27,662 bases of DNA from WHSM01 sp050701635 (GTDB lineage: Bacteria > Actinomycetota > Actinomycetes > Mycobacteriales > Micromonosporaceae), in assembly GCA_050701635.1 (NCBI GenBank), contig JBOGDF010000021.1, forward strand, positions 1 through 27,662. The letters run 5' to 3'. The stretch's first letter is position 1. Each line of letters opens with the position of its first letter. The notes below the pieces were generated by a model. It did not search any database and was not told where the DNA came from. It saw nothing but the letters and a program-made list of their open reading frames with translations. This document shows positions 7,784 through 13,426 of the stretch, piece by piece. Made by a program: the position numbers and the translations under genes.

Positions 7784-9364
7784 TCAGGAACTGCGAGGTC
7801 CGCGGGGGCGCGGACGCTTTGGTATGCCGATCAGGACGTCCTTGCCGAGGTGCTCCTTGATCAGGTACACGAGCCGCTCACCGTCGATCAGTTCCATCCG
7901 CCCGTGATCTCGGGCCTTCTTCCAGCAGCCGTCGGTGAACCACGAGGTGGTGACGAGGATTCCCCAGCCGGCCTTCTTCTCCTCCATCGCGCCGGCCAGT
8001 TCCCGCACGTGGCTCACCCCGACCACCCCTCGGTATCGCTTGGCCTGGACGATGCTCAACCCGCCGACGATCGCGGTGCGCCGGGCGATCACCGCGTCGA
8101 CGCCGTCGTCGTGGCTTTCTGTGGTGGTCCACCCTTCACAGCCTTGCGCTTCGAAGACCTGGCGTACCAGATGCTCGAAGTTGGTAGGCGTCATCTGCAT
8201 GAGGTCGGGCCGTGAATCGAGTGTGGATACCGCGTCGAATCCGTCCACGAACGAGAACTTGCTGAGATCGAAATCCAGCAACGGCTCGATCGGTTCCAGC
8301 TCGTACGGGTGTGGCGATATGACCGCCTGCAGGTGCCGTACGCATGCCTCGGGGCGGACTTCGCGCAGGTTCTCGTCCCGAGGAAATTTTTCGCGACTCA
8401 CGTTCAGGCTGATCAGGCACGGGTATTCGCGTTCGCCGGTCGCCGGGTTGGTCGCGTAGGCGTGCCCGTTGAACGCCACCTCGGCGAGTCGCTTGTCGCT
8501 GTCGAAGAGATCCCGGACGCACAGCAACGCGACCTGGCTGACCACGCTGCGGTACAGATCATCGACCTCTCGCTTGGGTCGCTGCGTGGCCCGCTCCTCA
8601 TCCTTCGTCGACAGGTAGCGGTAGCTCTTGTCAGCCGGTATCACCTCACCGGTGGGAAGCTGGAACCTGACCACGGCCTGTTCGGTACGCGGGTTGAACG
8701 TGACCTCAGCGTTGCGAGGGAAATCGTCCGGCAACGGCACACGCTGGAATACCTGGCTCAAGTGTTGCTCGACATCGTCCTTCGACCGCGCCTCGATGCG
8801 GCGGATGTGTTCTTCGAGCGCCTCGTTGAAGGCGCGCGCGTCTGCCTCAGCCCGTTGGATCCGCTGTTCGCGCTCCCGGCGAGCGGCCACCACCCGCCGC
8901 TGCCGGGCGGTCTCCTGCTCGATGGCCGCTCGCGCAGCCCGCTCGAATTCCTCCTTGGCCGCGTTCAGCCGGCGCTGGTGCCGCGCCTCGCCGCCGAAAG
9001 CTCGCGAGATCGCGCCAGGTCGGCGCGGGGCGAACTGCTCCCACACCGGTTGCGGGACCGGCATCTCGTCACTGCCCAGGTCGAGCGGGGGTATGTGCGT
9101 CTGACGCTGCGCCGCCCACAGGTTGATGACCGCCGACCGGCCCAGCCCGCCGAGCAGAATCCCCTGCAGCTGACCGACTCGGTGTTCGAGAGTGGTGTTC
9201 TTGTCCGCGATCTGCTGCTCGCGTTGCTCCCGGTACAGGCGCTGCCGCTCCTTCTCGGCCGCCACGCGGATCCGCTCCCCTTCACGACGTTGACGTTGCT
9301 GTTCCCGCGCCAGAGCGCTTTGCTGACGCTGCCAGTCCTGCCAGCCGCTGCTTCGCCGCGCCAT
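7784..9364 (-). CDS. Mrr-type restriction endonuclease with coiled-coil N-terminus
   Basis: About 526 aa. The first 190 residues are two Arg/Glu/Gln-rich coiled coils (around 8-60 and 120-190). The C-terminal 150 residues are an Mrr_cat PD-(D/E)xK nuclease: TNFEHLVRQVFEAQG, then SHDDGVDAVI with Asp423, and IVQAKRYRG with Gln440 and Lys442. This D-QxK form is typical of Mrr enzymes that cut methylated or otherwise altered DNA. A middle segment (about 190-370: EVTFNPRTEQAVVRFQLPTGEVIP and following) has an unknown fold and may be a sensor. The start was put at ATG 9364 because GGGGG lies 4 bases before it; ATG 9376 or GTG 9385 are possible. The gene faces away from the RAMA protein at 9703. It probably acts as a defence nuclease. 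No methyltransferase is nearby, which fits modification-dependent cutting. Confidence 0.82.
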   Translation of the reverse strand: MARRSSGWQDWQRQQSALAREQQRQRREGERIRVAAEKERQRLYREQREQQIADKNTTLEHRVGQLQGILLGGLGRSAVINLWAAQRQTHIPPLDLGSDEMPVPQPVWEQFAPRRPGAISRAFGGEARHQRRLNAAKEEFERAARAAIEQETARQRRVVAARREREQRIQRAEADARAFNEALEEHIRRIEARSKDDVEQHLSQVFQRVPLPDDFPRNAEVTFNPRTEQAVVRFQLPTGEVIPADKSYRYLSTKDEERATQRPKREVDDLYRSVVSQVALLCVRDLFDSDKRLAEVAFNGHAYATNPATGEREYPCLISLNVSREKFPRDENLREVRPEACVRHLQAVISPHPYELEPIEPLLDFDLSKFSFVDGFDAVSTLDSRPDLMQMTPTNFEHLVRQVFEAQGCEGWTTTESHDDGVDAVIARRTAIVGGLSIVQAKRYRGVVGVSHVRELAGAMEEKKAGWGILVTTSWFTDGCWKKARDHGRMELIDGERLVYLIKEHLGKDVLIGIPKRPRPRGPRSS

Positions 9365-9702
9365 ACCGACCCCCATGAGAATCACTCTTAAGTGACGGTG
9401 TCAGCACTGTACGCGAGGTCCGTAACCGGACGCCAACCCCGAAACGCGCGCAAGGTGTGCTGGCGCGCCGGGTCAGCCGATCTGGTCGAGTGGTTGGCGT
9501 GGTGTGATCGCGCGAGGCTCGAGGTCCGCGTCGAGCAGGTCGCCGGCTTCAGCGCCTGTCAGATCCCGGACGGTGATGTGCGACAGGGATCGCATGTGGC
9601 GCTGCTCGGCCTGTCCCAGCGGCTGGCGCAGCGCTATTCTGTTCCCGTAACTATGTTACCTTGTTCAGGGAATAGGGCGGGTATTGGACTTGGGGGCATG
9701 TG
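9365..9702. other. Divergent intergenic region, no convincing gene
   Basis: This 338-base gap separates the divergent Mrr and RAMA genes. A plus-strand frame from GTG 9392 runs into the RAMA gene and has no family character. A minus-strand frame at 9595-9473 (40 aa, containing SLSHITVRDLTGAEAGDLLD) has a plausible codon pattern and may be the end of a lost regulator, but it is too short to call. The AT-richer last 70 bases hold an inverted-repeat site, listed separately. Confidence 0.4.
9634..9675. promoter_or_regulatory. Nested inverted repeat upstream of the RAMA gene
   Basis: The outer arms CTATTC (9634-9639) and GAATAG (9670-9675) enclose the inner arms GTAAC (9647-9651) and GTTAC (9655-9659). 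TGTTC also occurs twice as a direct repeat. The site ends 27 bases before the RAMA start and is the most AT-rich stretch in the neighbourhood, so it is a likely promoter/operator. The ribbon-helix-helix-like N-terminus of the RAMA protein makes self-regulation plausible, but that is inference. Confidence 0.45.
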
Positions 9703-10119
9703 ATGCCGGTCATTCGGATTTCAGATGAGGTGTACGCGCACCTTCAGTCACGCGCGGAGCCGCTGGTGGACACGCCGGATTCCGTGCTTCGCCGCGAGCT
9801 AGGCATCGATGCGAACGAGTCAAGTACCTCAGGAGGCCTGGCGGTCGGGCCCGAGGGCAGACTTCGTCCACTTGTCGAGGCCGGCCTGCTACGGCCTGGC
9901 GATCGACTGATCTGGCGGCAGACCCGGCTCGGTAGGACTTATCACGCCACCGTGCTTCGCCGGGGAGCTCTTCAGCTTGAGAGCGGGGCAATCGAGAAGA
10001 GTCCGTCTGGTGCCTGCCGCGCCTTGACCGGCAAGAGCTACGACGGCTGGGAAGAGTGGAGGCGGGAGTCGGACAACGTGTTGCTCAGGGACCTGCGGGC
10101 GCAGCTACCGCACAAGTGA
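9703..10119 (+). CDS. RAMA-domain protein with RHH-like N-terminus
   Basis: A 138-aa protein. Residues 1-35 (MPVIRISDEVYAHLQSRAEP, then a helix ending VLRRELGI) look like the SeqA-N/ribbon-helix-helix fold. Residues about 56-123 (PLVEAGLLRPGDRLIWRQ, then the Gly/Ala-rich ALQLESGAIEKSPSGACRAL and the closing DGWEEWR) match the RAMA domain, named from restriction enzymes and adenine methylases and proposed to read modified DNA. ATG 9703 was chosen over GTG 9700 because GGGGG sits 6 bases upstream. The divergent neighbour is an Mrr nuclease, so the pair may form a split system: a small modified-base reader and a separate cutter. Family membership is well supported; the functional link is inferred. 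Confidence 0.78.
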   Translation: MPVIRISDEVYAHLQSRAEPLVDTPDSVLRRELGIDANESSTSGGLAVGPEGRLRPLVEAGLLRPGDRLIWRQTRLGRTYHATVLRRGALQLESGAIEKSPSGACRALTGKSYDGWEEWRRESDNVLLRDLRAQLPHK

Positions 10120-10245
10120 TCGGCCAAGTCCAGGCTGTCTGCTATCTCGGCTGAGGCCGACGGCCGATCCTGCGGTGTGCGCACGGTTGACCAGCCGTGA
10201 CGCACGGGCTGACTGCGCCGCGCTCGAGTAGGCGTGACCGTGGGT

Positions 10246-10259
10246 CATACTGGGGTATG
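10246..10259. promoter_or_regulatory. Inverted repeat over the start codon of the AbiE-type operon
   Basis: CATAC-TGGG-GTATG is a perfect 5-4-5 inverted repeat whose right arm contains the ATG at 10257. CATACT could also be the -10 box of a leaderless transcript. Operators over the promoter are normal for AbiE-type toxin-antitoxin operons, so self-repression is plausible. Both readings are inference. Confidence 0.4.
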
Positions 10260-10580
10260 GCCAGGTCCCGGGTGCTGTATGCCGATCACCGGCCCTACGT
10301 CGTGTCCGACAGCTTGGAGGAGCTGTCGGGCCCGGTGGCGGGCGTGGTCGAGTTGCCATTGCACCTCGACTGGTCTGAGCAGGGGCGGTACGACCTTGCC
10401 GACGTGCGGGAGCTTGCCGTGATGTACGAGCGGGTGCTCCGTGAGGCGCAGGATGTAGAGGATCTGCGCCGGTTCCTCAACGGCGTTGTGCTGCGGCGGG
10501 TGTGGCACCGGCTGTTCTTGCCGCGTCGGGTGCGTGATCTGTGGGAGGGTCGTTTCCCTGACCTTAGCCGGGCGGCCTGA
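10257..10580 (+). CDS. Small partner protein of an AbiEii-type nucleotidyltransferase
   Basis: A 107-aa protein with no recognised fold: a beta-rich opening (VLYADHRPYVVSDSLEELSG), an acidic middle, and a basic helical end (RRVWHRLFLPRRVRDLW). Its stop is 5 bases before the start of the nucleotidyltransferase gene, the normal position of the antitoxin in AbiE-type operons. It does not show the winged-helix of classical AbiEi, so it is either a distinct antitoxin or an unrelated accessory protein. A frame extends upstream to 10197, but ATG 10257 fits the promoter-like repeat and the length better. Because its partner is truncated, it may now be an orphan. Confidence 0.62.
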   Translation: MARSRVLYADHRPYVVSDSLEELSGPVAGVVELPLHLDWSEQGRYDLADVRELAVMYERVLREAQDVEDLRRFLNGVVLRRVWHRLFLPRRVRDLWEGRFPDLSRAA

Positions 10581-10585
10581 ACCGA

Positions 10586-10945
10586 ATGGATCCGTTCCAC
10601 GAGCGGCTAGCGCGAATCGGCCTGGCAGCGCTCGCACGCTACGGCTTCTGCCTGGCAGGCGGGTACGCGGTGCAGGCGCACGGCTTTGTCGAGCGCCGCT
10701 CGGAGGATGTGGACCTGTTCACCACCGCGGACATCGAGGGGGAGTTCCCGGCCGCCGTGGCCGCGCTTGTCGAAGCGCTGGGCGCCGACGGGTTCGAGAT
10801 CACCGTCGTCCGCCAGGGCGAGACCTTCGCCCGCCTGGTCGTCACTGACCGCCAAGAGGGCACGGTGACCCGGATGGAACTTGGCGTGGACTGGCGGGCG
10901 TACCCGCCGACCATGCTAGACCGAAGTTGCGGTAGCTCTCTGTAG
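10586..10945 (+). pseudogene. AbiEii/AbiGii-type nucleotidyltransferase toxin, truncated by IS
   Basis: The first 112 or so residues are a type IV TA-like nucleotidyltransferase. LAGGYAVQAHG gives the Gly25-Gly26 motif and RRSEDVDLFT the Ser39, Asp41 and Asp43 metal-binding motif. The conserved ELGVDWRAYPPTMLD follows, then the frame passes into the left end of the IS1634-like element and stops after a few foreign residues. Full-length relatives run to about 200 or more residues with a helical C-terminal half. I do not find that half on the other side of the IS, where the HTH gene ends directly at the IS border, so insertion was accompanied by deletion. The nucleotidyl-transfer core motifs are intact, but the product is unlikely to fold as the full toxin. 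Confidence 0.8.
10921..10931 (+). repeat. Left terminal inverted repeat of the IS1634-like element
   Basis: CCGAAGTTGCG, matched exactly in inverted orientation at 12886-12896. Beyond the 11 bases the two ends diverge inwards. Confidence 0.8.
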
Positions 10946-11076
10946 GGATCCTCTCTGTGACCTGCGGTGATGGATTGATCGGGTCCGCAAGTGTAGCCAA
11001 AATGTCGGCGTGTCTTGACCGGCGATGTCGATCTGGTTCCCGTACCATACTGGCTATGGGCCGACAGGCGACCGCG

Positions 11077-12819
11077 ATGCATGTAGCCAGAGTCAGGGGC
11101 AGTCATGTGGACAAGGAAGGTCGGCGGCGTCAGTACGAGTCACGCTATCTGCGCCGCACCTACCGCGACGCCGGCAAGGTCAAGCACGAGACGCTGGCCA
11201 ACCTGTCGGGGCTGGCCGAGGAGACGGTGGCCGCGATCGAGGCCGCGCTGAAGGGCACCCCGCTGGTGCCGGCCGAGGATGCGTTCACGATCACCCGGTC
11301 GTTGCCGCACGGGCATGTGGCGGCGGTGGCGGCGGTGGCCACCAAGCTGGGGCTGCCGGCGCTGCTGGGGCCGGCGTGCCGGGAACGCGACCTGGCGCTG
11401 GCGTTGATCATCTCCCGGGTGGTGCGGCCCGGGTCGAAGCTGTCAACGTCGACGTGGTGGTCCGAGACCACCCTGGGCGCCGATCTCGGCGTGGCGGGCG
11501 CGAGTACGGATGAGATCTACGCGGCGATGGACTGGCTGGCCGACCGGCAGGAAGGCATCGAGCGGGCGCTGGCCCGCAAGCACCTCGCGGCCGAGGCGAA
11601 CCCGGCCCGGATGGCGCTGTTCGACCTGTCCTCCTCGTGGATGGAGGGCCGACACTGTCCCCTCGCGGCGCGCGGCTACTCCCGCGACGGCAAGAAGGGC
11701 AAGCTCCAGATCGAGTACGGACTGCTCACCGACCCCGCCGGCCGGCCGGTGGCGGTGCGCGTGTTCGATGGCAACACCGCCGACCCGGCCGCGTTCACCG
11801 AGATCGTCACCGTCCTGTCCGACACCTTCGAACTGGACAAGATGGTGCTGGTCGGCGACCGCGGCATGATCACCAGCGCCCGCATCGACGCGCTGCGACA
11901 GCTCGACGCTGACCTGGGCTGGATCACCGCGCTGCGGGCACCCGCGATCGCCAAGCTCGCCCGCGACGACGGGCCGCTGCAGATGAGCCTGTTCGACCAG
12001 CAGGACCTGGCCGAGATCGCCCACCCCGGCTACCCCGGCGAACGGCTCGTCGCCTGCCGCAACCCGCTGCTGGCCGCCGAACGCGCCCGCAAACGCGCCG
12101 ATCTGCTGGCCGCGACGGAGAAACTGCTCGCCGGCATCGCCGCCCGCGTGCAGCGCGGCACCCTGGCCGGGGCCGACGACATCGGCGTCGCCGTCGGCAA
12201 GGTGATCAACCGCTACAAGGTGGGTAAGCACTTCGACTACCAGATCACCGACACCGGCCTCACCGTCGCCCGCGCCCAGACCAAGATCGACGCCGAGGCC
12301 GCGCTGGACGGCGTCTACGTGCTGCGCACCAGCGTCGATGCCGGCCAGCTGGACGCGCCCGGGGTCGTGGTCGCCTACAAGAACCTCGCCCGCGTCGAAC
12401 GCGACTTCCGCATCGTCAAGGTCGACGATCTCGACCTGCGCCCGATCTACCACCGGCTCGAAGACCGCGTCAAAGCCCACGTGCTGATCTGCATGCTCGC
12501 CTGCTACCTCGTCTGGCACCTGCGCGCGGCGTGGGCACCGCTGACCTTCACCGACGAACACCCACCGCAGCGGGACAACCCCGTCGCCCCCGCCCACCGC
12601 TCCACCCACCCCAAGCGCAAGGCCAGCTTCCAGCGCGACGCGTTCGGCAACCCCTACCGCAGCTTCGGTGGCCTACTCGAGCACCTAGCCACCCTCACCC
12701 GCAACCAGGTCCGCTTCCCCGGCACCGACACACAGGTGCCCATGCTCGCCGAACCCACCAGCGACCAACGCCTCGCCTTCGACCTGATCGGCGCACCCAT
12801 CCCGCAGGCCCTCAGGTAG
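11077..12819 (+). CDS. IS1634-family DDE transposase
   Basis: A 580-aa transposase of the IS4/IS1634 group. The opening MHVARVRGSHVDKEGRRRQY and KHETLANLS are typical of the family, as is RDLALALIISRVVRPGSKL. The DDE residues are visible in order: Asp in MALFDLSSSWMEG, Asp in MVLVGDRGMIT, and Glu in NLARVERDFRIVK, followed by the Y-x-R-x-E-like region RLEDRVKAHVLI. No internal stop or frameshift was found. ATG 11077 was chosen by family similarity; ATG 11056, preceded by CATACT, is a possible leaderless start that would add seven residues. A long antisense frame across this gene is a GC artefact. Confidence 0.92.
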   Translation: MHVARVRGSHVDKEGRRRQYESRYLRRTYRDAGKVKHETLANLSGLAEETVAAIEAALKGTPLVPAEDAFTITRSLPHGHVAAVAAVATKLGLPALLGPACRERDLALALIISRVVRPGSKLSTSTWWSETTLGADLGVAGASTDEIYAAMDWLADRQEGIERALARKHLAAEANPARMALFDLSSSWMEGRHCPLAARGYSRDGKKGKLQIEYGLLTDPAGRPVAVRVFDGNTADPAAFTEIVTVLSDTFELDKMVLVGDRGMITSARIDALRQLDADLGWITALRAPAIAKLARDDGPLQMSLFDQQDLAEIAHPGYPGERLVACRNPLLAAERARKRADLLAATEKLLAGIAARVQRGTLAGADDIGVAVGKVINRYKVGKHFDYQITDTGLTVARAQTKIDAEAALDGVYVLRTSVDAGQLDAPGVVVAYKNLARVERDFRIVKVDDLDLRPIYHRLEDRVKAHVLICMLACYLVWHLRAAWAPLTFTDEHPPQRDNPVAPAHRSTHPKRKASFQRDAFGNPYRSFGGLLEHLATLTRNQVRFPGTDTQVPMLAEPTSDQRLAFDLIGAPIPQALR

Positions 12820-12842
12820 CCAGAACAACACAACCGAAAACC

Positions 12843-12873
12843 GGTGAATCCCCAGCTCAACTGGGGATTCACC
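12843..12873 (+). terminator. Terminator inside the right end of the IS
   Basis: A perfect 13-bp stem (GGTGAATCCCCAG / CTGGGGATTCACC) with loop CTCAA, 23 bases after the transposase stop. It would stop transcription both leaving and entering the element and is one of the strongest hairpins in the window. Confidence 0.75.
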
Positions 12874-12885
12874 CGTCACAGCGGA

Positions 12886-12896
12886 CGCAACTTCGG
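12886..12896 (-). repeat. Right terminal inverted repeat of the IS1634-like element
   Basis: CGCAACTTCGG, the exact complement of the left repeat. The stop codon of the neighbouring HTH gene begins two bases beyond it. Confidence 0.8.
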
Positions 12897-12897
12897 G

Positions 12898-13191
12898 CTA
12901 ACCAGCGGATGCGGTCATGCGTGACGCGCCGTCAGCGGTGCGTTTGCGAATCACTCTGTTGGCGGCCGGAGGAGGCCCAGCAGCCCAGCAGCAGCCCAGC
13001 AGCGCGGAGACCGGCGCCCGGTACCTGCGGCCGATTCTCAGGACGCGGCACGGGAACTCGCCGGACTGGGCGAGCTGGTACGGCTTGGTCCGCCCGATCC
13101 CGAGGACCGCGGCGGCAGTGGGCAGGTCAACCACTGCGGGCAGGGTTTCGAGGTCGGCGAGGGTCAGCGGTTTGGCCGGGTTGGCGCTCAC
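12898..13191 (-). CDS. Small HTH protein, excisionase-like
   Basis: A 97-aa protein. The segment VVDLPTAAAVLGIGRTKPYQ, followed by LAQSGEFPCRVLRIGRRYR, is the winged HTH_17/excisionase (AlpA/Xis) pattern: helix, turn, recognition helix, then the basic RIGRRYR wing. The tail after about residue 66 (GCCWAAGPPPAANRVIRKR region) is unusual and may be read-through past the ancestral end, since the stop lies at the IS border. The GTG start at 13191 overlaps the stop of a four-codon reading frame (MSAE) by GTGA; that tiny frame has the better ribosome binding site (GAGGAGG). With a tyrosine recombinase on the same island, a directionality-factor role is reasonable, but a simple repressor for the divergent FtsK gene fits equally well. 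Confidence 0.72.
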   Translation of the reverse strand: MSANPAKPLTLADLETLPAVVDLPTAAAVLGIGRTKPYQLAQSGEFPCRVLRIGRRYRAPVSALLGCCWAAGPPPAANRVIRKRTADGASRMTASAG

Positions 13192-13297
13192 TCGGCGCTC
13201 ATGGCGTCGCGCCTCCTCGTGGTGCGTGAACTGGCTTGCGGATGTGAGTGCCGCATGTGCACCGGCAGCCGGACGGCTCGCGTACGTTCGTGATCTT

Positions 13298-13335
13298 ACT
13301 CAGCGCACACTCGCGCGATACTCAGCGACTCAGCG
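13298..13335. repeat. Three ACTCAGCG direct repeats upstream of the FtsK-like gene
   Basis: ACTCAGCG occurs at 13298, 13320 and 13328. The last two are adjacent, and the first is two helical turns (22 bp) upstream. They lie between the divergent HTH gene and the FtsK-like gene, about 90 bases before its GTG. Direct repeats of this kind are typical binding sites for Xis or HTH regulators, so they are candidate sites for the HTH protein next door. Confidence 0.5.
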
Positions 13336-13426
13336 TGGCGCGCGACACGCAGGGATGCGTTAGGGTCACAGGCTGCCGCTGGTTGATGACTCGCCGGGTT
13401 CGCCAGCGGGGGGATGGGGAGGTGCC

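Larger units (their letters stand above)
10921..12896 (+). mobile_element. IS1634-like insertion sequence (IS4 superfamily)
   Basis: About 1.98 kb, bounded by an 11-bp perfect terminal repeat (CCGAAGTTGCG at the left and its complement at the right). If the outer bases are included, TAGACCGAAGTTGCG pairs with its right-hand partner at 14 of 15 positions. It carries one transposase and a strong internal terminator. GCTA occurs just outside both ends (10915-10918 and 12897-12900), but two extra bases on the left make it uncertain as a target duplication. The element truncates the AbiEii gene on the left and abuts the stop codon of the HTH gene on the right. The transposase is intact, so insertion may be fairly recent. 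Confidence 0.85.

Noticed and set aside
8309..9391. Plus-strand 360-aa frame opposite the Mrr nuclease
   Set aside because: No recognisable motif and no start signal; the opposite strand carries the PD-(D/E)xK motifs.
11443..12609. Minus-strand 388-aa frame opposite the IS transposase
   Set aside because: Gly/Val/Asp-rich antisense artefact; the transposase frame holds all DDE motifs.
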